NCBI GenBank assembly: GCA_035048485.1
Contig: CM068587.1
Coordinates: 25,748,534-25,812,533, forward strand
DNA from: Pteria penguin
Taxonomy: Eukaryota; Mollusca; Bivalvia; Pterioida; Pteriidae
Length of the DNA stretch: 64,000 bases
Direction: 5' to 3'
Position numbers and translations under genes: made by a program. Positions 1 through 11,936 of this stretch are shown piece by piece. The notes beneath the pieces were generated by a model. That model worked only from the letters and a program-made list of their open reading frames with translations. It had not been told where the DNA came from and searched no databases. Every line of letters begins with the position of its first letter. Within the stretch, counting starts at the first letter, position 1.

Positions 1-39
1 ACATGATAATAGATATATACTGTATATCTAACACAAGCC

Positions 40-165
40 ATCCCGGATCCCTGTTTTAAGTTAACAGGTGGAATCAGGTACCATGAAGGAGTAAGCATCC
101 CCTGCCGACCGATCACGCCTGCGGTGTAGAAATGAATTCCAGTTTTACATTCAAAAAGACGTTCT
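40..165. repeat. Dispersed repeat fragment with 'catgaaggagtaagc' motif
   Basis: This non-coding stretch contains the motif ccatgaaggagtaagcatcc. Related sequences occur near 29268 and, reverse-complemented, near 48760, 56970 and 60600, as well as in the minisatellites at 21.3-24.7 kb. It is therefore a member of a dispersed family. No coding potential is visible, and the limits are approximate. Confidence 0.5.
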
Positions 166-454
166 CGTTTACCCTTTCGATATTTGAACAATCCACATCT
201 TGTGACATCATGTCGCGCGGGCAGTGATGCAAGCATAAACATGGCAAATCTTGCTCTAGAAAACCCAAAATGGTAAAAATCGGCTTTTTCCTATTTAAAG
301 AATACCAATATATTAAGATTATTTGAACTATTTTTAGTTCGATTACGGTTAATCTGCAAGTACGAAGTTCTTTTACTTCACCATTTCACGAACTGAAAAA
401 AAAAATGATTGCGATGTTTTGGGCGCACAAATCTGAAAATAAGCGCATGCGTTA
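166..454. other. Non-coding, nothing recognised
   Basis: AT-rich sequence without a convincing exon, RNA gene or repeat boundary. Confidence 0.5.
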
Positions 455-1035
455 GATAATGCATCTGACCTACATTTTCCGCTTGAATGACTCGGTTTAG
501 TAGTTTGGGACAATACAATATTGAAGAAAGTATAGGTGCCACAGTTACCAAACTTGCACCATAGCTTCATCTTGGGGTGCTGACTTAAGTACATGCTTCC
601 TATGATGCATCTGACCTACATTTTCTGCATGAGTGACTCGATTAAGTAGTTTTGGGTAATACAGCATAAACATGCACATTAAGTTTACTTGGGATGCTGA
701 CTGAAGCGCATGCATCCTATAATGCATTTGACATACATTTTTCACTTGAATGACTCGGTTTAATAGTTTGGGGTAATTCAGTATTGAAGAAAGTATAGGT
801 GCTACAGTTACCAAACCTGCACTATAGGCTCATCATGAGATGCTTGACTTGAGCACCTGCATCCTATGATGCATCTGGCCTACATCTTCCGACTCGACTG
901 AGTGACTCGGTTAAGTAGTTAAAGGTATTTCAGTATTGAAGAAAGTATAGGTGATACAGTGGGAGGCTGACTTAAGCGCATTCATCTGATGGTGCATCTG
1001 ACTTCGATTTTACACTTGAGTGACTCAATTCAAGA
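455..1035. repeat. Degenerate tandem repeat, alternating ~146- and ~119-bp units
   Basis: The segment starting atgcatctgacctacatttt recurs at about 459, 605, 722, 869 and 990. Each is followed by a gaatgactcggttnagtag motif and, in the longer units, by a block around attgaagaaagtataggt. The spacing alternates between about 146 and about 119 bp, so the array looks like full and internally deleted units of one repeat. Short open frames here run through the repeat and are not genes. Confidence 0.7.
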
Positions 1036-1569
1036 TTGCAATGTTCTGTAAAACTTCCTTTTTTTTTGTTTGACAAGTATTGTGTCGAGGTGTGCGTGGT
1101 AATTCATGTTTAAATGATACCACACAAAAATAAGATTAATGTGCACTACTCCATGTGGCCGAGCATTAAGGGAACGCGTATACGCAATTTCTGTTTAAAT
1201 CTGCCGCGGTTTGCATTTAGTTAAAGTACCTGTCGATGTTAGAATTATATAGTCAGATATACGTTTTTTGGTAATTATTTTAACATGTTCTAGGATAATA
1301 GAAGCCCCTTGATTAGAAAATAAAGTCTGAAGTTGAAGAGTATGAGAAACTGTACGGAACAAGAGGTTCCCAGGAACCTTAATCGCTCACCTGGCAAATT
1401 CCCGAGAAATCCATATGTGAATTTTAACCTCCTTTACTGTACAGCTCAAGATACTGTCAAGTCAATGTTAAAGTTATTGAAAAGTAAGTCAAATTTCCAA
1501 ATCAATGTCAGTTAGTCAGACGTTATTGTATATGAATAAAAAAAAAATCTAAAAGAGGCGGGTCCAGGT

Positions 1570-1890
1570 AACATGAAGTACCTATACCTCCTATACCTTT
1601 CATAAGAATTTTGATCACACTTCACCAAAGTGTTCTTTAGGTTAAGGTCTTTTTGACAAAGGTCACTCAAGGTCATATCTGAAATGTCAAGGTTACTAAT
1701 TAATTATGACTGAAAATACCATGAAGTATTTATATCCCTGACACCTTTTATCATAATTTGATCATACTTCACCAAAAATGTTATTTAGGTGAAGAGTTTT
1801 TGGACAAAGATCACTCAAGGTCATTTCTGAAAGGTCATGTTCACGATAAAAAGTTTTATTTCATAACCAATCAAGGTCAAGCTTACTCAT
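1570..1890. repeat. AGGTCA-rich dispersed repeat, copy 1
   Basis: Repeated blocks contain ggtcactcaaggtcat and gaaaggtca, each after a 'caccaaa-tgtt' phrase. The same phrases recur at 3040-3480, so this is a dispersed or internally tandem repeat, not unique sequence. AGGTCA is the nuclear-receptor half-site, but nothing here shows regulatory use. Confidence 0.55.
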
Positions 1891-2839
1891 TTAATTTAAG
1901 ATACTGTGATCACTTGCTGTTCTACAGTTGACTCAAATGGATATCCATATGAAACATTGAGATTTGAAATCGTCATTCAATTAATACAATGATTTTCTAT
2001 ATACTGAATTATTCATTTCCTTCATTATTGCTGTGCTTCTTGGAGCATCCATCAGTTTTACTGGGTTTTTTTATATGAATTGATCCAGCATTATAACTGC
2101 CGTTCGGGGAGTATCCATCACTTTTACTGATACTTTTTTTGCTTCTTCCCTTTTTTTTTCAATTTTTTTTTTTTTTTTTTTTTTGGTTTTGTTTCTTTGT
2201 CTTAGTTCTTTTTTGTAAACGTTTAAAAAATCGTTTTCTAGAATTCCTCCAACATTCATCAACAAACAACCTATGGTACCCTAGAAAGTGAAAAATAAAT
2301 ACTCGGAAGCGGGGTGGGGGGACTGCAACGCCCCCCTCCCCAAATAATTTCACCGGCAAGGTAAACTTTTACCGTTTATATACAAAATCGTATAGGTTAA
2401 TTGTTTAAACAACAAAGAATTGCAATTCGCTCAGTTTCTTTTTATCCAAGACTACTATTTGGACCATAGCCCCAGGGTTACCGTGTTTTCGCCAAGGCGC
2501 TGAGCACTATGTTGCATCAATTTTGTAAAAACTTAATTTCCATTAATCTCTACCAAAGGGCATTCTTGAGAAATGTACACAATTACTGTGGTAATAAGGC
2601 ATAATCACAAGGAATCAATCCTTCATGGTTAAAGTCGTATAGCCCACATTAAAGTTTTGCAATGTCAAAAGTTATAATATCAATTGATAGCTCTGTTCAT
2701 GATGAATTTATATGTGGAATATCTATGCTCTTTCTTATGTGGTTCAAAAGATTCTGCTTATATCAACGATTAAGGTCACTGTGTAAATAGCTGATCAATT
2801 GAATGAAATGCAGGTCTTTAAAGTGTAAAGCTTTTGCAA

Positions 2840-2843
<4 letters not shown>
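1891..2843. other. Non-coding with homopolymer tract
   Basis: There is a T-rich tract at about 2140-2185 and a short C/G-rich low-complexity patch near 2310-2345. No exon, RNA gene or transposon is recognised. The small open frames here arise from the homopolymers. Confidence 0.5.

Positions 2844-2915
<72 letters not shown>
2844..2915. repeat. (AT)n microsatellite
   Basis: An uninterrupted AT dinucleotide run of about 72 bp. Confidence 0.95.
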
Positions 2916-2916
<1 letters not shown>

Positions 2917-3039
2917 ACTAATTTTCCGGTGATTTCCCCGACTTTTATGATCCGCGAAAAATATCGGGGGAGTATGCAATCGTTGTCATGTGCGTCCGTC
3001 CGAGCTCATATCACTTTGATCGTTAACTAGAATTACCAC

Positions 3040-3480
3040 ATTTCACCAAAATGTTCCTTATGACACGGACGTTTGGACAAATATCACTCAAGGTAAATAC
3101 TGGAAGGTCAAGGTCATTTAGCACATACCCTTAAAACACATGTACATGTATTGGGAAAGGCCTCGTATTTTTAAACCATTCATCAGAATGGTACTATATT
3201 TAAAAGCTGTTGCTTTGCATAGGGACTTTTGGATGAAGATCACTCAAGGTCACTGCTGAAATATCAAGGTCACTCAGCACATATCCCTCAAATATTGGAA
3301 AAGGACTCATATCTCTCAAACCATTCATCAGAATTGTATCATATTTCATACAAGCGTTCACTGGGACAGAGACTTTCGGATAAAAGTCACTGAAGGTCAT
3401 TTCTACAAGGTCAATTGACCATGTGTGTCCGTTTTTTCTTGAAAAGGGCCGGGTCATGTTGGGAATAAGTGGCACATATT
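3040..3480. repeat. AGGTCA-rich dispersed repeat, copy 2
   Basis: Several blocks read 'atcactcaaggtca...ctgaaatatcaaggtcactcagcacatat'-like in degenerate tandem, with about three recognisable repeats. They are shared with 1570-1890. A 91-codon minus-strand frame runs through the repeat and is judged spurious. Confidence 0.55.
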
Positions 3481-3885
3481 ACTAGCACTTTTGCATTTGT
3501 CATATGATTAATATTTTATACTGATGCTAGCTTAAATGTAGTAAATATTTCATGTTTAGGGGTTCATTCATTTGTTTGAGACGTTTTCAAATTTTGTAAT
3601 ACCGTCATGGAGCAGTATTAAATGAGAAGGCTTTGTAGCAGTGTATGTACTTATTAACACCTAACATAATTTCTATGAGCTGCGCAGAAGTGCATGCTAA
3701 CTGGCAGACTGACCAGCGCGAGGCATGCATTACACATAAGATGCTTCATAACCACGTGACTTATAAAAGATAACATGCATACTACAATATAATCTCACTT
3801 TTTGGAAGCCTTGTGATACAGGAAAGAACAAATATATAAATATGATATTTTCTCCAAGGTCCTCTGCCAATAACTGACATATTGC
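3481..3885. other. Non-coding, 3' flank of the minus-strand ankyrin/SOCS gene
   Basis: Contains no recognisable exon. It lies downstream of the stop codon of the minus-strand ankyrin/SOCS gene and would hold its 3' UTR. I do not see a perfect AATAAA close to the stop. Confidence 0.5.
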
Positions 3886-4850
3886 TCAGGAAACGTGTAC
3901 TTTGGTTGCAAACACTGTGCTAGGAAAATCGGAAACAAATGCGTCATCTTCTAAAGCTTCATAACACTTTGTAAATGATAATGGAAGTTCCATGTACGGC
4001 TTTAGTACATCTTGAAGATTCAAAAATTCTTTGAAATATTTAGGTAAAACTACACTATCGAGAAATAAATGAATTTTGTGACCATAATACTTCCTCAAGG
4101 AATTTCTGCATAATATAGATAAAGTGCGAGGATTGTTTAGAAACTGCATAGTTCGAGAGCATGCATAGAAATCCGGATCTGAACACAACTCGGACAGTCG
4201 TTGTCGGTCATTTTGAGGAACAGTATGTGCAGCGTAAAGAACGAGGTATAACAGCTTTTCTCTCTTCTTTCCGCCTTCAAGGATGTCGTTCAAAACAGAA
4301 CCTTTTTCAGTACAGATATCAACATTATGATGGATATATTCAGCAAGTAAACGTGGTGGGCATCCTAAAACAGTGATATCTTTTTTATTGAATAACATGG
4401 CACCGTTGGCTAATAAAATTTGAATAATTTCAAGATCCAAATGTACTATTGCATCATAAAGAGGAACGCATGGGAACTGACCCACATCAAAACTCCCATT
4501 TACGTCATATCCAGAGAATATCATGCGCGACAATAACTGCGCAGTACGATGTTTCGTACAATGGAAATCGTACAAAATGTTAAGTAAAAACGGTTCTTTT
4601 TCTTTATGCGACATATCGTACTGTCTCAAAATATCTGAACACTCACGAAAATTAAATGCAATAGCTAATTGTAAAGCCGAATGACCTTTAAATGTAAAGG
4701 ATAATTTGTTGTTAGAGATAGGAGCAGACAAAAGAACTTTCAACATTTCCGGCGAATCATCAACGGTAGCTTGGATGACGTGCGGAACACTTCTGGCTTC
4801 ATCTTGCAGTGGAAAATTATCCTTTATCCATTTAACTATGTCTATAGCGC
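3886..4850 (-). CDS. ASB-like minus copy, exon 3 (ankyrin repeats and SOCS box)
   Basis: 965-nt terminal exon with acceptor caacgttgcag|gc at 4851 and stop TGA at 3886-3888. It encodes about 320 residues with the ankyrin-like segments and, at about 4010-4135, the SOCS box. About 134 residues from 'TVLGCPPR' to 'PLSF' are nearly identical to the paralogue, while flanking parts are much more diverged. Confidence 0.82.
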
Positions 4851-7800
4851 CTGCAACGTTGATATTGAAAATAAGTAGATGGAAACATATAACATGCTAA
4901 TGTAAACAATGCTGATCCAATATGATTCAACCTTTTTTCTTCCATTTTTCTCTCAATTTCTTTGATGATATGTTCCGCTGATGTGCAGAATTAGCAAAGA
5001 TTATTTATAAACATACAAATCTTCGTTTTTAATCAAAAATAAAATACGGAAGATAATTAAACCTTATATATTAGAAATGTTATTGTTATGGAAACAAATT
5101 ATTTAACTGGTAGATTTCGTATTGATATCCAGCACTTAAAATTAAATCCCGTTCAAATATTTTGATAGAAAATAATTATATCTATGAAAATGAGCTTTCA
5201 GATAAATGCTTTACTTTTTTATTTAAGTTGCTTCAAATAAATTAACTATTAAATATTATTTTCCTTCTTCAAATATTCAAGTAAATCCTTTAAAATAATT
5301 CATTAGACTCGTATTGCTTACATGATCACCTTGAGCATATAAAACATGAAAGTATAAGAATATTTTAAATTAATTGTAATCTTTGAAATGCTATTAATTG
5401 TCCAGTTCAGAACCGCAACATAACACAAGTTCTTCTTTGATCCTTCAAAAACAGAATAAATCCAATACAAGTCCCATCTGAGCCTCTTGTTCTCAAACAA
5501 GAGACTCAGAAGGGTCTATATCGCTCACCTGAGCACTTTGAGTGCACGTGATTGAAAAACTTGAAAGTGTCAAAATATTTTCTAAGGAAAATATCCATTT
5601 CTAGAAATGCTATTTTAATTGAGTCAAACCTAACACTATATCATTCTAGTATACATTATGAAAATCAAAGAAAACACCAAACAAATTGCAAAACACTCGA
5701 GTTCAAAAATATAACAAAATGTGTCAGAACTTCATTTCGAAATTGAACCAAAATAATACTTTATAAACACCCTGTAAGATCACTCTGATGCGTTCGCTTT
5801 GATGATTTATGCAGACGGTCTTAAGAAAAAGTTTGTCAAAGAAGTGTACCCTCTTTGATCTATGTTGCCCCTATCTGGATCCGTTTGTAGGGACCTTGAG
5901 TACTTTATACCTATCAAGCTGCATCAAAATCGTTTATTTAGATCTGAAGAAGACGTATATCAAAGCTTATAATTACATACTAAAAGTATACCCCCTTTTT
6001 TAATCTTAAAAATTTGTGTATCCATTTTTTCCAATTCATTAATTTTAATAAACTTGGCTAAAATACACAAAATCAATGCATTAAAAGCAACCTACAAGAA
6101 AGGAAAACAAAAATTAAACAAATAGATTTAAAAAATAATAAATAAGTAAATAAATGCTGAAAACAGGCAAAAGTCTTAAAACTGTTTAAATTTAAATTTT
6201 TGAAGGGATACAAAAACAACAAAATTCTTAAGACACTGAAACATTCGGGTTGATGATCTTCACAGCCGGTCTGAGAGAAAAAAAAAATAAAAGATTGATT
6301 TTGTAATGGAACCAAAATCAACTACACTTCTAGAGCGACTCTTCACTTTGGTGCATTCGGGTTAATGCACTTGTGGTGACTTTTAGCACTGTATCTCTAC
6401 CAAGTTTTGTTAAATTCACTTCAGTGGTTATGGAGAGGTTGAAAATGTGAAATGTCGGCGGACGACACGCTATGACAATAGCTCACTTGAGTCTCGGCTC
6501 AGGTTAGCTGAAAATCCTCCACCCCCACCCCCACCCCATTAAAAAAAAAAACTAAAAGAAAAAAACAAACAAACCAAAACAAAACAACCAAAATTAAAAA
6601 AAAAAAACAAAAAAGAAAAAAACAACAAAAACGATGTTGGCTCTGATGAGCTTACTATTAAGAGTTGTAATACCTTGTTTCACTGCTTCATTCAAGACCA
6701 TCGTGTGCGGAAGAACTCGGTGGGTCATCAGATTCTTTACTATCAAACTGTCTTTCATGCATTCATCCACAAATTCCCAGTCCCTTTTCCTTCTTTGTTT
6801 AATATCTGTGTACTTCACTAGATAAGGCAGGAAGCTACGTAGACAGTCGTATGTTTGAAACTTGATAATTAAAGGTATGCATTTAAATAAGCATCCCTCT
6901 GCTTTAGTATAGCATCTATTTGCTTGCATCACTGCCGCAGGGAGGAGGATGTCGCAGGCTTTGACATCATTTTGAGCAATTGGACCTTTAAATAAGTCAG
7001 ATGTTAAAGATCGCCCTGATAGTAATATAGATCTGCATTCATGCCTAAAAGTACGTCCGATAACAATGTCCTGTGTATAAAGTCCGGCATACAAAATATC
7101 ATACTGTTTATGCTCTATCATTAAGTCAAAGTTACTTAATTTATGTTTCAATGTGCAATCACCGGGTTTTTTCATGCTCTTGTGAACTCTCTCTACGGTA
7201 AGGTATGAAGACTTCATTCCCATGGCAATAAATACATGGGAACAGTAAAATGCTACGTTGCCTCGGTTTCTATACTGAGAGTAAGGGAGCAGCACATTCG
7301 GATTTGTAATTTTCTTCTGGTCTAAGAATGATGTCAGAGGAAATAACGGTTTATCTGGAACATCAATGCAGTCTGTTTTACAAGTACCCTTTAAAACCAC
7401 GTGATATAAACGCAGGAGATCGGTTTTTCTTTCTATTCGAAAATTCTCTGCAAAATCAGAACAAGTATCTGCACCACAATCACAGCCTGTAAAGAAATGG
7501 AAAAATATCTTAGATATGAATTTGCCAACGACGTCATATGAAATCGCCTCTTTTTTCTTTTGTTTGTATGCAATAGGGTGTTACTCCAGCGGTATCGCAT
7601 AGACTATAAATCGGAGGACCAGGGCTTGACGCCTGCCTTCCGCTCAGAATTTGCTACGGTGATTTATAATCTTCTGTCTCATTATCTTATTCTTCGGACG
7701 AGCCAGTATGAACCGATGTCGCGTTGGCACGTAAGATTCATCATTTTTACGGGTACGTAGGCCAGCATTACGAAGCAAAGTATCAGGGAGGTGCTGTCAC

Positions 7801-7895
7801 TGTAGAATACAATCATTTTCATTTTAAAACTTTACTTGAATAAATAAATAAATAAATGTATAATAACGATGACGACGACGACGACGACGACGACG

Positions 7896-7936
<41 letters not shown>

Positions 7937-8844
7937 AATAATAATGATAATAATAATAATAATAATAATAATACCTTTTTATAGATATATTGATAGTATA
8001 CAAGATTGATGACGAGGGTTTGAGTTTGACCTCTTATTCCACATTTCACCTTTTCTGGTGAATTCACCAAGTACCAAATTCATTTATATCACTCCGAATG
8101 GTTGTCTGATTAATTACGTTGGTGTTTTACGTCACTTTCAACAATTTTTCATTAATAGTGCACATAAACGATGTTCAACCCGGGAATCGGACTCATACTG
8201 ACTTCGTCGAAAGACAAGCGCTTTAAAAGCAACGGCTATCGTGACACGGGGCCTCTCGCACTCGAAACACAAGATACTGTGTCCACTGGCTCAAACGCTT
8301 ATCGGAGGAAGTTCTAACATACAAAACGTATAATTAGAAGTGTCGCTTAAAACTGAAATAACATAAAGTACAAGTACATGGTATGTTACACCATGACTAG
8401 TTTATCCTTCGGATTTCGAGTTGTGTTGTAAATAAGGAATTTATGGCCGATTCAGATTAAAAATGTTAAATAGCATCAGTCTCGTTGATGTAATTTTGAT
8501 ATATCATTACAGAACATAGACAAGCGCTTGAGTACTTGCACTTTGATATTTGGAGTGTTTGTGATGTCCGACATTTCATTGGCTTGATCCTTGGTCGTTT
8601 TAGACACTATTCTAAATATTTCTTTAGGTGTTATCTTTTAAACCTTGCCAACCACACACGTTGTTAAGTAAATATACTTACTGTATGATATAGGAATAGT
8701 GACTAGCAATTTCCTTTTCAATATCAGGTTATTGATCTCCTTCTCTGTACTGTGTGTTATTTTCCACAGCCATGAGGCCTGTAGTTCTCGGATCTGATCC
8801 TCTGATGCAGTTTGTTCGGACGACCTATCTACTGCCTCGGCCAT
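3886..8844 (-). CDS. Ankyrin-repeat and SOCS-box (ASB-like) protein, intact copy
   Basis: Three-exon gene; joined exons 8844-8682, 7486-6674 and 4850-3886 give about 646 residues. Every junction is GT-AG in phase 1 and keeps the frame. The last exon holds ankyrin-like helices, for example around 'HSALQLAIAFNFRECSDIL' and 'PLYDAIVHLDLEIIQILLANG'. Near the C-terminus it has a SOCS box: BC box 'TLSILCRNSLRK' (elongin B/C contact) followed by 'VLPKYFKEFL', a Cul5-box-like LPxx motif. By family knowledge such proteins are substrate adaptors of cullin-5 ubiquitin ligases in the cytosol; the substrate is unknown. The first about 325 residues match no family I recognise. The start ATG at 8844 matches the paralogue's exon length exactly (163 nt), but further 5' non-coding exons are possible. 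A diverged paralogue lies head-to-head at 10611-15802. Confidence 0.8.
4860..5489. other. Intron 2 (part) of the minus ASB-like gene, nothing else seen
   Basis: AT-rich intronic sequence between the exon 3 acceptor and the inserted dispersed repeat. No other feature is visible. Confidence 0.55.
5490..6515. repeat. Dispersed element with CTCACCTGAG / CTCAGGT ends, copy in intron 2
   Basis: The left end reads gggtctatatcgctcacctg and the right end tagctcacttgagtctcggc followed by tcaggttagct. The same paired ends occur at 13118-14335, and a left part recurs at 44238. Interiors share phrases such as 'aacttggctaaaatacac' and 'catcaaaatc'. The element is about 1 kb and antisense to the host gene. 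It encodes no recognisable protein. It is probably a non-autonomous or decayed transposable element common in bivalve introns. Confidence 0.6.
6516..6640. repeat. A/C-rich low-complexity tract
   Basis: Ccacccccacccccacccc followed by about 100 bp of A-rich sequence with scattered C. It lies just downstream of exon 2 inside intron 2. Confidence 0.7.
6674..7486 (-). CDS. ASB-like minus copy, exon 2
   Basis: 813-nt exon. The acceptor is tttctttacag at 7487 and the donor is aaacaag|gtatta at 6673, both phase 1. It starts with a cysteine-rich stretch (CDCGADTC) and contains 'CKTDCIDVPDKPLF'. It ends in 'EAVKQ'. The plus-strand paralogue is six nucleotides longer because of a Gly-rich insertion. 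Confidence 0.8.
7565..7655 (+). repeat. tRNA-derived SINE head fragment (degenerate)
   Basis: The segment has a tRNA-like A-box region (tactccagcggtatcgcat) and a B-box-like gggcttgacgcctgcc at tRNA spacing. It resembles the SINE at 20070 in organisation. No tail is clear. It lies in intron 1 of the minus-strand gene. Confidence 0.4.
7868..7975. repeat. Compound trinucleotide microsatellite (GAC)n(AAC)n(AAT)n
   Basis: Consecutive GAC/GACGAC, AAC and AAT/AATAAT runs of about 108 bp, interrupted only by single substitutions. Long Leu/Ser frames on the opposite strand come from this repeat and are not coding. Confidence 0.92.
8105..8262 (-). repeat. tRNA-derived SINE, degenerate copy
   Basis: Read on the minus strand, it has a B-box-like gattcccgggttgaac preceded by an A-box-like segment. 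It is followed by the molluscan SINE core seen on the plus strand as ttggtgttttacgtcacttt. The same core occurs at 9540-9600. Confidence 0.55.
8682..8844 (-). CDS. ASB-like minus copy, exon 1
   Basis: 163-nt coding exon starting at ATG 8844 and ending one base into a serine codon before the donor gtaagt. It encodes a charged N-terminus with 'IRELQASWLWKITHS'. The paralogous exon has identical length and the same 'RELQASWLW' core. Confidence 0.78.
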
Positions 8845-9529
8845 TATTGCAGCCAGTCACATTTAAATAACATGGAGAGTTTATATGTTTATACAGAAGT
8901 TTGATAAATATAGGTATGACGTGGAGGTATTTACGTGTTAATTTAGATTTCTAAATTTATACATAAGCAAGAAAGATAACTCTGATTCCCTTGTGGTAGG
9001 ACGGGTCTATTCCGTACGCGTCACTAAATTTGAAAAACTCGATGACATCCTGACATCTTGTTGCAACTCCTATTTAATTGAATCTTTCTCCATGCCACGA
9101 GGTAAAGAGCTTATCCGGTTTGTATATTGCGAAGGGATTAAGAATCGACCCCATCCTTTTCACTAGACAAATCGAAGGTAAATAAAATAATTAAATAGAT
9201 ATCCTCTTAAAGTCAGTACATATTTAGGGAGTAAACAACAGGTATACCATGGTTATTCCCTGACAACATATTAACAGAGCCAAGATTACGCTTGTTTCTA
9301 ATGGTATACCTCATTACCTGTCAAAGTCATCAATCGTTGTTCGTTTACATTCATTCTTAGGCGATCTGAAATGCCGGACCCAAGCATATTTCATATGAAA
9401 TTTCGGAACCTATTCTAATTTTCTTTTTAAAACACGCACAGTTTTATCGTTTGTGATTGCTTGGAATTCCGAATTCGTTTTTGTTGTGAATACAGACAAA
9501 TGAATGCTTCAACGATAGACAAAATGGTC

Positions 9530-9710
9530 CCAAATCAGTTGGTTGGTTGGTTGATTGGTGTTTTACGTCGCTTTCAACAATATTTCAGTTATATCGCGAC
9601 ATGGAAGCAGGAGGTTACCAACCTCTTAAACATAGTGGCGCAACCCGGATCGTCGGCGCCGCAAGCCAAGCGCTTAACCACTACACCACGCCTGCCCCTG
9701 TCCTAAATCA
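9530..9710 (-). repeat. tRNA-derived SINE with conserved core
   Basis: On the minus strand it reads as a tRNA-like head, with an A-box region (ggtgtagtggttaagcgctt) and then a B-box-like block (gatccgggttgcgcc). This is followed by the core complementary to attggtgttttacgtcgctt. The organisation fits the V-SINE/core-SINE type described from molluscs; naming a specific family needs a database. Confidence 0.7.
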
Positions 9711-10109
9711 GAGATAACTTATTTAAATAAATAAAGGAATATATGTATTGGTTATATTATGCATTTAACTGCTTTCAGTTTGAATATACATATGATGAAA
9801 TTATATTCAAGGAGAAAATCAGTATTAAGAATGCTGCAGTAATACATGTGGTCCAAGCGAATCGAGATCCAAGAATCTGGGTTATAAATGCCTGCATGGC
9901 TGTTCCTTTCTCAGTCGATCAAAACTTACGAAATAAAACTGGTGAATAGACTGAGATAATGTGGATAAAGTGTCTTGTCCATGAGATCACCGGTAACGCG
10001 AAAAACTGTCACCCAATAAGTTCAATAACCTTGGTGTGACGTATAACGTCAATCGAACAAGCATAGGGCCTACACGTAAACTGTGGGACTGAGTACAGCT
10101 GTTTTATAT

Positions 10110-10295
10110 AAAAAAAACCCAAACAAACAAAAAAAAAAATAAAAATAAAAAACAAAACCAAAAAAAACCCCCAAAAAAACAACAACAACAACAACAACAA
10201 CAACACAAAAACCAAAACAAAACACCCCCCCCCCCCAAAAAAAAACCCCACCAAAACAAAACAAAAAAACCAAAAAAAAAAAAAAAACCCCGAAA
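10110..10295. repeat. A/C-rich low-complexity tract
   Basis: Runs of A broken by C and (AAC)n, with a C14 run near 10226-10239. Long Phe/Val frames on the minus strand are artefacts of this tract. Confidence 0.85.
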
Positions 10296-10610
10296 AGGAA
10301 TCGAATATCAAACCCCGCGAACAGCTAGCTAAACAAAGCAGGTGAACTTTACAAGACCCATTTGACACATTCATCCATCTTCTATAGTAGGGTATCCGGT
10401 ATGTATGTATATAACAATATTTAACTATATATCTTAATATAGTAAATCAATCATTGTTACAGCGATATTAATAAATACAAATCGAAGTAACCAGAGTTAT
10501 CATTCTTGTGTTATGCTTGTAATCACGTTTAAACTTCCACGTCATATCTGCATTAACACTAAGTTAGTAACATGTAATCCATTGTTATTCAGATGTAATT
10601 TTCTTCTGTA

Positions 10611-10773
10611 ATGACAGAACTTTGGGATCTTTTCTTCAGGCGAAATCCGTCCGAGGAGGAGGTGCGAGAACTACAGGCCTCGTGGCTGTGGTATATAACC
10701 CACAGCCCAGAGAAAGAGATCAACGAAGTTATGCTTAACAGACCAGGGCTTGTAACTGTTAATATCTCATACA
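10611..10773 (+). CDS. ASB-like plus copy, exon 1
   Basis: 163-nt coding exon from ATG 10611 to the donor gtaagt at 10774. It ends one base into a serine codon, exactly like the paralogous exon. It encodes 'EEEVRELQASWLWYITHS'. Confidence 0.78.
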
Positions 10774-11936
10774 GTAAGTACATTGTTTGGTTATTAAGGG
10801 TGAAATAGAAAGCCTTCAACAGTATTATATTCCTATCTACACTACAGAAGTTCTCTTTAAAAGAATCAATTATATTCGGAAGCAAAACGTATCTAAAATG
10901 TAAAGTTCATGTGTGGGTTCAAGGTCCAGTTACTCACCTATTTATTTATTATTCCATATACACATTCACTCTTTCTCTCTCTAATATGCATGCCATATTC
11001 ACCCGAATGCGGATATACTGTACGATCAGCACAGTGCCATTTCAACACTCGGTGATACAGATGTATATCTAGAATGCTTTATGGATACTCCAAAATGGAA
11101 TATATTGTCTTCCCTTTTTGTGCAATTTTTATGAAACTTTACAGGAATGATACTGAGAAAGTAATAGTTAGGAAACGGTGTTATATAGTCTACATCTGGC
11201 GTCAAAGCGAGCGTCTTCATAAATTTAGAATGCACTTACTGCCTTATCTCTTAAAGTTAAACGATTTGTAGGATAAAGTGTATGTTAAAATGAGCCATTC
11301 TTTTAATGTCCATCGTATTACATTATTGGTTCACAATCACATGTCAACAGTTGCTTTTATATTTTATATAATTGTCACACTTTTCCCTTTGCAGTGTGAA
11401 GCCTATAGAGAGTTTCCCGTGATCGGTCTAAGTGTCATACCCTAGTCCCTACAGTATATGTTACGTTGTCCTGTATTCATCTTACACTTACATTGTAGAG
11501 ATACAATATATTTATAGCGTCTGTATGTTTCATAGCAGATATGGCTAGCCAGAGAGGAGACGCCTCCAAAATGTTAATGATTATGTTTGTTTGATTGTAA
11601 ACTTCAAAAGTAGAAGTGATCTTAAAACAGATAAATAATGATAATAAAAGCAAAACAAATAAACGAACAAGCAGTACAAAGTAAGGGTTTAGTCATGTTT
11701 TATTGACTAAGTTAAGAATATGAACAGTTTTATAAAAACAGGCCCCCGTGTATTTCATTATGTGTTTAAACATTTCGTAAACATTTCCAATATTATACAT
11801 GATATGTAAATTACAAATTTTATAAAATGAGTTTTGGTGTTATTTATTTATTAATTTTCATAGAGATTTGTTACAAAACGTTTGGTAGTGTATTGAATGT
11901 GTATTATCAGTATTAATCAAAACACTCTTTTTTCAG
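10774..11936 (+). other. Intron 1 of the plus ASB-like gene
   Basis: About 1.16 kb of AT-rich sequence with no recognisable repeat or RNA. Short open frames are spurious. Confidence 0.6.

Larger units (their letters stand above)
8845..10610. other. Intergenic space between the divergent ASB-like genes
   Basis: About 1.77 kb separate the two ATG codons, so any promoters here serve both directions. The stretch contains a SINE (9530-9710) and a low-complexity tract (10110-10295). I see no convincing shared core promoter motif, and no other exon. Confidence 0.5.

Noticed and set aside
3200..3475. 91-codon minus-strand frame
   Set aside because: It lies within the AGGTCA-rich repeat and has no recognisable domain.
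7819..8070. Leu/Ser-rich 83-codon frame
   Set aside because: It is the reverse reading of a trinucleotide microsatellite, with no conserved flanking codons.
10009..10374. 121-codon Phe/Val-rich frame on the minus strand
   Set aside because: It runs entirely through an A/C low-complexity tract.
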